64,000 bases of DNA, from NCBI RefSeq assembly GCF_021729015.1, contig NZ_JAJQQZ010000001.1:434001-498000 (forward strand), given 5' to 3'. The notes beneath the pieces were generated by a model that had not been told where the DNA came from, ran no database searches, and was given only the letters and a program-made list of their open reading frames with translations. Position 1 is the first letter of the stretch. The number at the start of each line of letters is the position of its first letter. The position numbers and the translations under genes were made by a program. This DNA comes from Halobacterium rubrum (GTDB taxonomy: Archaea; Halobacteriota; Halobacteria; Halobacteriales; Halobacteriaceae). This document shows, piece after piece, positions 38,315-46,760 of this stretch.

Positions 38315-39541
38315 TCACGCGGCCAGCGCCCGGAGCTTCTCGGCGCCGCTGCGAGTGCCCTTCGCGAGCAGCACGTCGCCCGGGCGGACGGCCGTCTCCG
38401 GGCCGGGTTCGACGACCCACGCCTCGGCCTCGTCCGGACTGTCGCCGCGCCGCACTGCGACGACCCGCATCCCGGTCTGGGTCTTCACGCGCTCGTCGCC
38501 GAGCGTCGTGCCCGCGAGCACGCTGTCGGCCTCGACCGGAACCCGGACGACCACTTCGTCGGAGGCTTCGACGGCCTCCTGCACGACGATGTGCGTGTCG
38601 AGCCCGCGGAGCACGCCCTCGCTGATCTCGACGGCGGCGTCGCTGATGACCTCGGTGGCGGTCGCGATGTGGACCAGCCCCCGAAGCGACACCGGGTCGG
38701 GGACGTCGGCGGCCGCCCGCAGCGTCCACGCCTCGAAGCGTGACTTCAGGGCGTCGACCTCCGCCTCCAGTTCGACGACCTCGGCGGCGAGCCCGTCGTC
38801 GTCGAACAGCACTGCGCCGTACGCGAGGTCGACGGCGAGCTCGCTCATGTTCTTCATCAGGACGACGGAGTCGACGGCGCGTCCGAGGTCCTCGACGTCC
38901 GGCTCGGCGGCCGCCGGCCGGTCGTACGCCACGCCCGTCGCCGTCTCGAAGACGGCCGCCACGCCCGTCTCCGGCCCCCGCAACAGGAGCACGTCGCCGG
39001 CCCGCAGCGTCGTCTCCCGGTCGGGGTTCGGCAGCCAGTCGGAGCTGGTGCCCGCTCCGCCTTCGCCATGGCCCTCGCGCCTGATGGCGATGACGCGCAC
39101 GCCAGTCGCGGTCTCGAGGTCGACGTCGCCGAGGGTCCGGTCGGCGTACTTCGAGTCGGCGGCCAGCTCCGCCCGCACCAGCGACTCGGCGGCCTCCGGG
39201 AGCGCTGCCCGCATCGCGTCCGGCAGCCCGACGTCCTCCCGGACGACCTTCGCGATGTCGCCGGCGGCGTCGCTCATCTTCTCCGTCGCCGCCACGACCC
39301 CGAGCACTGGCGCCAGCGACTCGGCGTCCTCGGGGCTGCGCGCGGCCATCAGCAGCGTCATCCGCGCCCGCAACTGGAGGACGTCCATGCGCTCCTCCAG
39401 CCGCAGGACTTCCTCGGCCACGTCGTCGCTGCCGTGCAGCACCGCCGAGAACGAGAGGTCCACGAGGAGCTCCGCCGTGTCCTTCAGCTCCACGAGGAGC
39501 TCTTTCGCGCTCGCCGGCTCGTACTCGACGCGGCCACCCAT
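38315..39541 (-). CDS. Duplicated PhoU/TrkA-C domain protein
   Basis: Protein of 408 residues made of two similar halves. Each has a PhoU-like helical bundle (KELLVELKDTAELLVDLSF in the first, LMKNMSELAVDLAYGAVLF in the second) followed by a TrkA-C/RCK-C domain ending in RAGDVLLLRGP or RPGDVLLAKGT. This is the regulatory layout of haloarchaeal potassium-channel and transport proteins, but no channel pore is present and no transporter is adjacent. Ligand unknown. Divergent from citrate synthase. Confidence 0.85.
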   Translation of the reverse strand: MGGRVEYEPASAKELLVELKDTAELLVDLSFSAVLHGSDDVAEEVLRLEERMDVLQLRARMTLLMAARSPEDAESLAPVLGVVAATEKMSDAAGDIAKVVREDVGLPDAMRAALPEAAESLVRAELAADSKYADRTLGDVDLETATGVRVIAIRREGHGEGGAGTSSDWLPNPDRETTLRAGDVLLLRGPETGVAAVFETATGVAYDRPAAAEPDVEDLGRAVDSVVLMKNMSELAVDLAYGAVLFDDDGLAAEVVELEAEVDALKSRFEAWTLRAAADVPDPVSLRGLVHIATATEVISDAAVEISEGVLRGLDTHIVVQEAVEASDEVVVRVPVEADSVLAGTTLGDERVKTQTGMRVVAVRRGDSPDEAEAWVVEPGPETAVRPGDVLLAKGTRSGAEKLRALAA

Positions 39542-39659
39542 GTCTCGTCGTTCGCTCCGGCTCGCGTTAAACGTTGGCGTGCCCGGAACCGGAATCGATT
39601 TCCGGGATTCCACACGAAAAACCGATACCCATTAGGACCGGCACGGGCGAGCCTAGGCC

Positions 39660-40796
39660 ATGTCCGACGAACTCAAGAAGGGCCTCGAAGGTGTGCTCGT
39701 GGCCGAGTCCGAGTTGAGCTTCATCGACGGCGACGAGGGGAAACTCGTCTACCGCGGCTACACCATCGAAGACCTCGCGCGCGACGCCAGCTACGAGGAA
39801 GTCCTGTACCTCCTCTGGCACGGCGAACTCCCGACACGCGAGGAACTGGACGCCTTCCGCGCGGACATGGCGAGCCACCGCGAGGTCGACGACGACGTCC
39901 TCGACCTCGTCGCGGACCTCGCCGACGCCGACGCGGAGCCGATGGCAGCGCTGCGAACGGCCGTCTCGGAGCTGTCGGCGTTCGACGGCGACAGCGACGC
40001 CGAGCCGACCGACCGCGAGGCGAACCTCCGGAAGGGCAAGCGCATCACCGCGAAGATTCCGACCATCGTCTCGGCGTTCGCGCGACTGCGTGACGGCGAC
40101 GACGTCGTCGACCCCCGCGAGGACCTCGACCACGCCGCGAACTTCCTCTACATGCTGAACGACGAGGAGCCCGACGACGTCCTCGCCGACGTCTTCGACC
40201 AGGCGCTCGTCCTGCACGCCGACCACGGCCTGAACGCCTCGACGTTCTCCGCGATGGTCACCTCTAGCACGCTCGCGGATGTCCACTCCGCGGTCACCTC
40301 GGCCATCGGCACGCTCTCCGGCAGCCTCCACGGCGGCGCGAACGCCAACGTCATGCGCATGCTCCAGGAGGTCGACGACAGCGACAAGGACGCCCTCCAG
40401 TGGGTGCAAGACGCTCTCGACAGCGGCGAGCGCGTGATGGGCTTCGGCCACCGCGTCTACAACGTCAAGGACCCGCGCGCGAAGATTCTCGGCGAGCGCA
40501 GCGAGGAGCTCGGTGAGGCCGCCGGCGACACGAAGTGGTACGAGATGAGCGTCACCATCGAGGACTTCATGGCCGAGGAGAAGGGCCTCGCGCCGAACGT
40601 CGACTTCTACTCGGCGTCCACCTACTACCAGATGGGCATCCCCGTCGACATCTACACGCCCATCTTCGCCATGAGCCGCGTCGGCGGCTGGGTCGGCCAC
40701 GTCCTCGAACAGTACGAGGACAACCGCCTCATCCGGCCGCGCGCCCGCTACACCGGCGAGGCGGACCGCGACTTCCCGAGCGTCGACGAGCGGTAA
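39660..40796 (+). CDS. citZ: Citrate synthase
   Basis: Condenses acetyl-CoA and oxaloacetate at the entry of the citric-acid cycle. The 378-residue protein carries LYLLWHGELPT, LHADHGLNAS with a substrate His, GSLHGGANANVMRML with a second, and MGFGHRVYN. Length is that of the archaeal/Gram-positive type. It may also work with the glyoxylate-shunt genes at 57100-59455. Confidence 0.95.
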   Translation: MSDELKKGLEGVLVAESELSFIDGDEGKLVYRGYTIEDLARDASYEEVLYLLWHGELPTREELDAFRADMASHREVDDDVLDLVADLADADAEPMAALRTAVSELSAFDGDSDAEPTDREANLRKGKRITAKIPTIVSAFARLRDGDDVVDPREDLDHAANFLYMLNDEEPDDVLADVFDQALVLHADHGLNASTFSAMVTSSTLADVHSAVTSAIGTLSGSLHGGANANVMRMLQEVDDSDKDALQWVQDALDSGERVMGFGHRVYNVKDPRAKILGERSEELGEAAGDTKWYEMSVTIEDFMAEEKGLAPNVDFYSASTYYQMGIPVDIYTPIFAMSRVGGWVGHVLEQYEDNRLIRPRARYTGEADRDFPSVDER

Positions 40797-40824
40797 GCGC
40801 GTAACAGCGGCCCGCAGGCGCTCG

Positions 40825-41244
40825 CTATTCCTCGCGTTCGATCTCGTCGAACAGTGCGACGACCAGCCCTTCGACCTCGTCTCTGATTTCGCGGACGCGC
40901 TCGGGGGCTTCGCCGCCGGGGTCGTCGAGCGCCCAGTCGCGGACGTCGACTCCGTCGACGTCCCCGAGGTCCAGCGTCGAACAGCCCATCGTGGCGACGT
41001 AGTCGCAGTCTCGCAGCTCCGCCTCGCCGATCTCGCGGGGCTGGCGGTCCGAGAGGTCGAAGCCGGCGTCGGCCATCGCGTCGAGGACGCCGTCGTGGAC
41101 GCTGTCAGCCGGGTGGGTGCCGCCGGTGAGCACCTCGACCTCGTCACCGAGGTCGCGGCGGTCGACCTCCCGCTCGGCGAAGGCGGCCGACATCTGGGAG
41201 CGGCCCGCGTTCTGCACGCAGACGAACGCGAGGGTGGTGGTCAC
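40825..41244 (-). CDS. arsC: Low-molecular-weight phosphatase-type arsenate reductase
   Basis: Protein of 139 residues with the P-loop C9-VQNAG-R15-S (C-x5-R) of the LMW tyrosine phosphatase fold used by thioredoxin-linked ArsC enzymes, plus GTHPAD and a C-terminal acidic helix. It reduces arsenate to arsenite, which Acr3 then exports. The GTG start overlaps the stop of the preceding 41-codon frame (GTGA). Last gene of the ars operon, convergent with citrate synthase. Confidence 0.88.
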   Translation of the reverse strand: MTTTLAFVCVQNAGRSQMSAAFAEREVDRRDLGDEVEVLTGGTHPADSVHDGVLDAMADAGFDLSDRQPREIGEAELRDCDYVATMGCSTLDLGDVDGVDVRDWALDDPGGEAPERVREIRDEVEGLVVALFDEIEREE

Positions 41245-41366
41245 GCGACCACCTCCCGAGCCGCGTGCAGCGCACGTCGCGCCGCAGGCGAGACGGCGTT
41301 TTGCACGCAGACGGACGCGAGTCGGAGCGATTCAGTGTCCTCGGTGGGTGTGGAGTCGGTGGACAT
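41241..41366 (-). CDS. 41-residue frame with an arsC-like segment
   Basis: Short frame between acr3 and arsC. Its middle (LRLASVCVQNA) matches the start of ArsC (LAFVCVQNAG). At DNA level 41295-41318 matches 41206-41229 at 21 of 24 positions. It lacks the Arg of the P-loop, so it cannot be a catalytic ArsC. Its TGA overlaps the arsC GTG by 4 nt. It may be a remnant of a tandem duplication, or a coupling peptide. Confidence 0.5.
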   Translation of the reverse strand: MSTDSTPTEDTESLRLASVCVQNAVSPAARRALHAAREVVA

Positions 41367-41381
41367 GCGTTGTGGTGGTGG

Positions 41382-42533
41382 TCAGTCGTCGGTCGGGGCG
41401 GTCGAGTCGGCGGAGCCGTCACCGCGCCCGGCCCAGTCGAAGCGGTCCTGGAAGTACAGCGCGACGTTCACCAGCGCGAGCAACACCGGCACCTCGATGA
41501 GCGGGCCGACGACGGTGGCGAACGCGACGCCGGAGCCGACGCCGAAGACGGCGACGGCGACGGCGATGGCGAGCTCGAAGTTGTTCGAGGCGGCGGTGAA
41601 GCCGATGGCGGTCGTGGTGGAGTAGTCGGCGCCGATGCCCCGCCCCATCGCGAAGCTCACGAGGAACATCACGACGAAGTAGACGGTCAGCGGCACGGCG
41701 AGCAAGAGCACGTCGCCGGGCGAGGCGACGATGGTCTCGCCCTGCGTGGCGAACATCACGACGACGGTGAACAGCAGCGCGACGAGCGTCAGCGGGTCGA
41801 TTCTGGGGACGAACTCGTCGTCGTACCACTGCTCGCTTTTGACCCTAGTGCTGACGTACCGGGTGAGGAAGCCGGCGGCGAACGGGATGCCGAGGAAGAC
41901 GACGATGGCCTCGAACACCTGTCCGGGCGAGATGGAGAACGTCTCGATGCCGGCGACCAGCGACTCCATACCGAGCAGCGGCGGGAGCACGAGCGCGAAC
42001 AGCCAGACGTAGACGCCGTAGGTGAGAATCTGGAAGAGGCTGTTGAACGCGACGAGGCCGGTGACGTACTCCGTGGAGCCCTCCGCGAGCTCGTTCCAGA
42101 CCAGCACCATCGCGATGCAGCGCGCCATCCCGATGAACACGAGGCCGAGGAAGTACTCGGGGCGGGCGGGCAGCCCGGGCACGACGCCGCCGAAGAAGAC
42201 GACGGCGAGCGTGAACATCAGCGTCGGCCCGATGAGCCAGTTCTGGACGAGGCTCAAGCTCAGCACGCGGTAGTTCGAGAACACGGTTCGGAGCCGCGAG
42301 TAGTCGGCTTTCGCCAGCGGCGGGTACATCATCAGTATCAGGCCGACCTCGACGAGGTGGAGGTCCTGAATCGGCGCCGTGACCGAGGGCGCGGCGAACC
42401 CGAGCGCGACGCCGACGGCCATCGCGCCGAGAATCCAGACGGTGAGGTACTTGTCGAGGAAGTCCATCGACCGCGGGTCGCCGCAGGCGTCGCAGCCGCA
42501 GTCCGGGCCGTGGTCGTGGGCGACCTCACTCAT
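41382..42533 (-). CDS. acr3: Acr3-type arsenite efflux permease
   Basis: Exports arsenite. The 383-residue protein has ten hydrophobic helices and the conserved GMARCIAMV block, whose Cys is essential in the family. Residues 6-20 form an unusual His/Cys-rich N-terminal extension (HDHGPDCGCDACGDP) that could bind arsenite or another metal. The ATG overlaps the end of arsR by 8 nt. Confidence 0.95.
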   Translation of the reverse strand: MSEVAHDHGPDCGCDACGDPRSMDFLDKYLTVWILGAMAVGVALGFAAPSVTAPIQDLHLVEVGLILMMYPPLAKADYSRLRTVFSNYRVLSLSLVQNWLIGPTLMFTLAVVFFGGVVPGLPARPEYFLGLVFIGMARCIAMVLVWNELAEGSTEYVTGLVAFNSLFQILTYGVYVWLFALVLPPLLGMESLVAGIETFSISPGQVFEAIVVFLGIPFAAGFLTRYVSTRVKSEQWYDDEFVPRIDPLTLVALLFTVVVMFATQGETIVASPGDVLLLAVPLTVYFVVMFLVSFAMGRGIGADYSTTTAIGFTAASNNFELAIAVAVAVFGVGSGVAFATVVGPLIEVPVLLALVNVALYFQDRFDWAGRGDGSADSTAPTDD

Positions 42534-42927
42534 CGACGCTCACGCTCCCGTCGAGGACGGTGACGAGTGCGACCGCGCGGTTCGTCGCGCGGTACTTCTT
42601 CCAGCGGCCGTCCTTCCGGGCGTCGACGAGCCCGGCGTCGGCCAGCCGGGAGAGCGCGTGGCTGAGCCCGCTCTCGGAGACGTCGACGAGGGCGTCCAGT
42701 TCGCAGACGCAGAGTTCGCCGTCGGCGGCCACCAGCACCCGGACGAGCGTGTACCGGGTCTCGCTGGCGACCGCGGAGAGGACGTCGAGTTCGGCGTCGA
42801 CGCGCTCCGGACCGATCGCGGTTTCGAGCGCGCTCAGTTCGTCGAGGCGCCGGTCGACGTCCTCGTCCCGGCACTCCCCGAGCTCGTCGTCGAGGTACCG
42901 CCGCAGCCGCTCGGTGGCTTCTGCCAT
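42526..42927 (-). CDS. arsR: ArsR-family metalloregulator
   Basis: Arsenite-responsive repressor of 133 residues with a winged helix and the metal-sensing segment ELCVCELDAL, as in ArsR, where both cysteines bind As(III). The recognition helix is in SESGLSHALSRLADAG. It heads the minus-strand ars operon and likely controls it through the dyad at 42938-42953. Confidence 0.93.
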   Translation of the reverse strand: MAEATERLRRYLDDELGECRDEDVDRRLDELSALETAIGPERVDAELDVLSAVASETRYTLVRVLVAADGELCVCELDALVDVSESGLSHALSRLADAGLVDARKDGRWKKYRATNRAVALVTVLDGSVSVDE

Positions 42928-42937
42928 CGTTAGCCAG

Positions 42938-42960
42938 TTGAACGAACGCTCAATTATACG
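42938..42960 (-). promoter_or_regulatory. ars operon promoter with candidate ArsR operator
   Basis: Plus strand TTGAACG-AA-CGCTCAA (42938-42953), an inverted repeat with one mismatch, directly next to CAATTATACG (42951-42960; CGTATAATTG on the minus strand), a TATA-like box 24-33 bp before the arsR ATG at 42927. A repressor bound to this dyad would block the transcription start. Function inferred. Confidence 0.6.
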
Positions 42961-43044
42961 TTCCGGTACGCGTGGCTGAAACTGGTGAAAGAGCTCTGCT
43001 CGGGAACGTAGCGCTCTATAGATTTAGGCGTGATTAGTAGTAGT

Positions 43045-44403
43045 TCAACTATCGCTGCGCTCGGCCATCATGCCGGCAGCGCGGTCGGCCCAGCCGCTGT
43101 AGTGGAAGCCGACGGCGACCACCAGCGCCATCCAGGCGTTCGAGAGGCCGACGCTCCAGTACGCCGCAGTGACGCCCCAGCCGAGCGCGACGCCGGCGAC
43201 GTACGCGAACCCGACGAGGAACCCGAACATGCCGGTGGCGCGCGCGAGCAGCGGGATGCGGGTCTCGCTCGCGCCCTGGAGTGCGCCCGACAGCGCCGTG
43301 AACGAGACGAGGAAGGGGGCACTCACGCCGTACACCTGCGCGAACGGAACGGCGTACCGGAGCGTCGCCGGCGTGTCGTCGAGCAGCGAGACGAGCGGGC
43401 GGGCGTAGACGGCGAGCAGGACGCCGACGGCGCCGACCGTGACGACGCCGAGGGCGGCGACCGCCCAGCCGTTGTACCGCGCGCCACCGGGGTCGCCTTC
43501 GCCGAGCGCCTGCCCGACGACGACGTTCGCGGCGACGCTGTAGCCACGGGAGAGCGGGCCGGTAACCTGCTGGTAGGCCCGCCGGCCGACCTGGAAGGCG
43601 GCGTTGACGTTCGTGCCGAAGGTCAGCAACACGGCGTTGAACGGGAACTCCGCGAGCGTCGAGCTCAGCCCCTCGGCGATTTTGGGGACGCTGACGACGA
43701 ACAGCTGCCTCGTGACGACGGCGGACTCGGGGCGCGCGAACCCGGCTTCGGTCGCGCCCGAGGCGATGGCGACCGTGAGCGCGAGCGCCGTGAAGACGTT
43801 GCCGGCGGCGGTCGCGAGACCGACGCCGAGCACGCCGAGCTCCGGCAGGCCGAAGAACCCGAGGCCGAGGCCGACGCTGCCGAGGACGTTCCCGACGTTC
43901 GCGACGGCGTTGACGTACATCGGCGTCCGGGTGTCGCCCGTGCCCTGCAGCGAGCGCGCCGCGACGAGCGCGACGTGGCGTGCGGGCGCCGTGGCGAGCA
44001 CGACGGCGAGGTAGGTGCCGCCCAGCCGGACCACGTCCGGCGCGGCGCCGAGCAGTCGAATCGCGTCGGCGCCGAACAGCACACCGAACGCGGCGAACGG
44101 CACGCCGACGAGCGCGCCGACAAGAATCGCCTGCGTGACGGCCTCGTCCCGGGTGGCGGTGGCGCCCCGGCCGGTGTCCTGACTGGAGAGGCTGATGGCG
44201 CCGCCGCCGAGGCCCAGCCCGACCCGCAGCGGGAACCGCGCGTAGAGATCCGCGAGCCCGACCGCGACGACTGCGGCGGGCGAGATGGCCGCCGTGACGG
44301 CGACGTCGACAGTCCGCATCAGTGTGCGCAGCGTCTGCTCGGCCATCACGGGCCACGCCAGCGCGAACACGCGCCGCCACACCGACCGCAGCCGCGAGTA
44401 CAC
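43045..44403 (-). CDS. MATE-family efflux protein
   Basis: Exporter of 452 residues with about twelve membrane helices in two halves. Family blocks are LAWPVMAEQTL near the start and the repeat-type GTGDTRTPMYVN and GASETRIPLLAR in the two halves. Drives cationic drug or metabolite efflux with Na+ or H+. The GTG start at 44403 is somewhat uncertain, as the next in-frame ATG is about 20 codons in. Stands upstream of arsR on the same strand, 117 bp away; no link to arsenic is implied. Confidence 0.88.
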   Translation of the reverse strand: MYSRLRSVWRRVFALAWPVMAEQTLRTLMRTVDVAVTAAISPAAVVAVGLADLYARFPLRVGLGLGGGAISLSSQDTGRGATATRDEAVTQAILVGALVGVPFAAFGVLFGADAIRLLGAAPDVVRLGGTYLAVVLATAPARHVALVAARSLQGTGDTRTPMYVNAVANVGNVLGSVGLGLGFFGLPELGVLGVGLATAAGNVFTALALTVAIASGATEAGFARPESAVVTRQLFVVSVPKIAEGLSSTLAEFPFNAVLLTFGTNVNAAFQVGRRAYQQVTGPLSRGYSVAANVVVGQALGEGDPGGARYNGWAVAALGVVTVGAVGVLLAVYARPLVSLLDDTPATLRYAVPFAQVYGVSAPFLVSFTALSGALQGASETRIPLLARATGMFGFLVGFAYVAGVALGWGVTAAYWSVGLSNAWMALVVAVGFHYSGWADRAAGMMAERSDS

Positions 44404-44578
44404 ACCGACAGGTCGGCGGCCCGCCGGATGGAGCTACCGGTCCCGGAAAGTCGGGACGCGTCGCCGTGCAGTCTGCCACTTTCACTTTCACTCCGGTTCG
44501 GTCGGTTTTATGTTGGTGGCGGGTCTCATCCCAAATGTCACACGCTCCATTTTCGCGTTCTTCGCCGCTCACCACCAA

Positions 44579-44589
44579 CGGTTAAATCC
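44579..44589 (+). promoter_or_regulatory. TATA box of ilvA
   Basis: CGGTTAAATCC, with TTAAAT 24-29 bp before ATG 44611. The spacing fits a leaderless transcript. Confidence 0.6.
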
Positions 44590-44610
44590 GGACCAGCCAT
44601 ACCGGCGGGT

Positions 44611-45843
44611 ATGCTCGAACTCGACGACGTGCTCGCCGCCCGCGACCGCGTCTCCGAGACGGCCCGCCACACACCACTGGACTACTCGCACACCTTCTCT
44701 CGGATGACGGGCGCCGACGTCCACCCGAAACTGGAGTGCTTCCAGCGCACCGGCTCGTTCAAGATCCGGGGCGCCACCAACCGCGTCCGCACGCTCTCCG
44801 ACGACCAGCAGGCCCGCGGCGTCGTCACCGCGTCCGCGGGCAACCACGCGCAGGGCGTCGCGCTCGCGGCGAGCCGGTCCGGCGTCGACTCGAAGGTCGT
44901 GATGCCGGAGACCGCGCCCATCTCGAAGGTCAAGGCGACGAAGAGCTACGGCGCCGAGGTCGTCCTCCACGGCGCCGACTACGACGAAGCGCAGGCGCAC
45001 GCCCACGAACTCGAGGACGCCGAGAACCGCACGTACGTCCACGCGTTCGACGACGAGTACGTCATGGCCGGCCAGGGCACGCTGGGCCTCGAAATCGCCG
45101 AGGACTGTCCGAACGTCGACACCGTCGTCGTCCCCATCGGTGGGGGCGGACTCATCTCCGGCGTCGCCACCGCCCTCAAGGGCGAGCTCGACGACGTGCG
45201 CGTCGTCGGCGTGCAGGCCGAGGGCGCCTCGACGGTCGCGCAGTCCCTCGACAAGGGCCAGCCCCAGGGCGTCGACCACGTCGACACCATCGCCGACGGC
45301 ATCGCCGTCCGGCAGGTCGGCCAGAAGACGTTCCCCGTCATCCAGGAGCGCGTCGACGAGGTCGTCACCGTCTCCGACGACGAGATCGCGACCGCGCTCG
45401 TCCTGTTGCTCGAACGCGGGAAGACGCTCGTCGAGGGCGCCGGCGCCACCCCGCTGGCGGCCGTCCTCGAGGAGAAGTTCGACTACGACGACGGGGAGAC
45501 CATCGTCCCCGCGCTCTGCGGCGGCAACATCGACCTCAACCTCCTCACGACGGTCATCGTCCGGGGGCTCGTCGACCAGGGCCGCTACGTGAAGGTCCGC
45601 ACCGTGCTCAAGGACCGGCCGGGCAGCCTCAACACCCTGCTGGACGCCGTCGCCGACGAGCGCGCGAACATCTACGCCATCCAGCACGACCGCACCAACC
45701 GCGACATCGCGATGAACGCCACCGAGGTCGAACTGGACCTCGAGACCCGCGGCCCCGAGCACGTCGACCGCCTGCTCGACCGCATCCAGGACGAGGGTTT
45801 CGACGTCACCGTCCTCAACGGCCCCCGCATCGAGAGCGACTGA
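44611..45843 (+). CDS. ilvA: Threonine ammonia-lyase
   Basis: PLP enzyme deaminating threonine to 2-oxobutyrate, first step of isoleucine synthesis. The 410-residue protein has K51 in GSFKIRGA, ASAGNHAQGVALAA, VPIGGGGLISG, and an ACT domain at about 325-405 (VRTVLKDRPGSLNTLL) that may sense an amino acid. The upstream open frame runs through the divergent MATE gene and is shadow. The ridA gene follows after 84 bp. Confidence 0.95.
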   Translation: MLELDDVLAARDRVSETARHTPLDYSHTFSRMTGADVHPKLECFQRTGSFKIRGATNRVRTLSDDQQARGVVTASAGNHAQGVALAASRSGVDSKVVMPETAPISKVKATKSYGAEVVLHGADYDEAQAHAHELEDAENRTYVHAFDDEYVMAGQGTLGLEIAEDCPNVDTVVVPIGGGGLISGVATALKGELDDVRVVGVQAEGASTVAQSLDKGQPQGVDHVDTIADGIAVRQVGQKTFPVIQERVDEVVTVSDDEIATALVLLLERGKTLVEGAGATPLAAVLEEKFDYDDGETIVPALCGGNIDLNLLTTVIVRGLVDQGRYVKVRTVLKDRPGSLNTLLDAVADERANIYAIQHDRTNRDIAMNATEVELDLETRGPEHVDRLLDRIQDEGFDVTVLNGPRIESD

Positions 45844-45927
45844 CTCCCGGACTCCGGCGGCCGGATGGACGACCGGCTCTGGCCCGTTTCTCCTACGTTT
45901 AAGACGAGGGGGAGCGACGATTCGGAC

Positions 45928-46311
45928 ATGAAGCGCATCATCGAGACTCCCGACGCGCCCGCCGCCGTCGGCGCGTACAGTCAGGCGACGACCAACGGCG
46001 ACGTCGTGTTCACCGCCGGCCAGATTCCGATGACGCCGGACGGCGACCTGCTCGACGACGAACCCATCGACGTCCAGACACGCCAGAGCCTCGAGAACGT
46101 CAAGGCCATCCTCGAGGAGGAGGGCCTGAACATGCAGGACGTCCTCAAGGTCTCCGTGTTCATGGACGACATCGAGGACTTCGACGACATGAACGAGACC
46201 TACAAGGAGTACTTCCAGGACAATCCGCCCGCGCGCTCCGCGGTCGAGGTCGCGAACCTCCCGAAGGGCGTCGGCGTCGAGATCGAAGCCATCGCCGCGC
46301 AGCGCGACTAG
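45928..46311 (+). CDS. ridA: RidA-family enamine/imine deaminase
   Basis: Protein of 127 residues that hydrolyses the reactive enamines made by PLP dehydratases such as IlvA. It has the expected N-terminal GAYSQATTNGDVVFTAGQ, and PPARSAVEVANLP with the catalytic Arg. A C-terminal glutamate in VEIEAIA is present. It lies directly downstream of ilvA, the enzyme whose by-product it clears, and is probably co-transcribed. Confidence 0.95.
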   Translation: MKRIIETPDAPAAVGAYSQATTNGDVVFTAGQIPMTPDGDLLDDEPIDVQTRQSLENVKAILEEEGLNMQDVLKVSVFMDDIEDFDDMNETYKEYFQDNPPARSAVEVANLPKGVGVEIEAIAAQRD

Positions 46312-46323
46312 CGAGAGAGCAGC

Positions 46324-46518
46324 ATGGTCGACGCGCGCACGAAGTCGACGGCGCTCTGGGGGGTCGTCGGCGCGCTGGCGTTCCTCGTGCTCGCACAGGG
46401 CTACCTCCTGATAGCGGGCCAGCGCGTCGCCTACAGCGCCCTGTTCGGCGTCGCAGCCGTCGTCTTCGCCGCCGCCGCAGCCACCTCCCACGTCGCCGCC
46501 GGCCGCCTCGGCGGCTGA
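46324..46518 (+). CDS. Small two-helix membrane protein
   Basis: Protein of 64 residues with two hydrophobic helices (about 12-30 and 36-54) and a short positive tail, 12 bp after ridA and probably co-transcribed. It has no recognised family. It ends 46 bp before tRNA-Ser. Confidence 0.65.
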   Translation: MVDARTKSTALWGVVGALAFLVLAQGYLLIAGQRVAYSALFGVAAVVFAAAAATSHVAAGRLGG

Positions 46519-46564
46519 ACGGAAAAGAAGGGTTTAAACGCGCGACCCCGGTACGAACGACTGG

Positions 46565-46646
46565 GCCGGGATGGCCGAATGGCAAAGCGCACGCCTGGAA
46601 AGCGTGTCCCCTTACGGGGTTCAGGGTTCAAATCCCTGTCCCGGCG
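46565..46646 (+). tRNA. tRNA-Ser (GGA anticodon)
   Basis: Class II tRNA, 82 nt. Acceptor stem GCCGGGA/TCCCGGC, discriminator G at 46646. Anticodon arm CACGC-CTGGAAA-GCGTG with anticodon GGA at 46597-46599. The long variable arm (TCCCC TTAC GGGG) is as for serine tRNAs, and the T-loop is TTCAAAT. No encoded CCA and no intron. Confidence 0.95.
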
Positions 46647-46664
46647 TTCTCCCCGTACTCGCGC

Positions 46665-46692
46665 CGCACAGCGACGGTGCTGTCGCTGTGCG
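46665..46692 (+). terminator. 11-bp hairpin just downstream of tRNA-Ser
   Basis: Arms 46665-46675 (CGCACAGCGAC) and 46682-46692 (GTCGCTGTGCG) pair perfectly around the loop GGTGCT, 19 nt after the tRNA. No T-run follows directly, so it is not a classic archaeal terminator; it may act in 3' processing or be part of the rearranged region. Confidence 0.45.
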
Positions 46693-46710
46693 CGCGATGC
46701 TTGCGTAAAC

Positions 46711-46730
46711 GACGACGGGATTTGAACCAC
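46711..46730 (-). repeat. Inverted tRNA T-arm-like fragment
   Basis: Read on the minus strand this is GTGGTTCAAATCCCGTCGTC: a T-loop with GTTCAAATC and the start of an acceptor-like stem. It is in the opposite orientation to tRNA-Ser and lacks the rest of a tRNA. Confidence 0.5.
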
Positions 46731-46760
46731 GGCAGACCGAACGCAGTGAGGGCTGGCATC

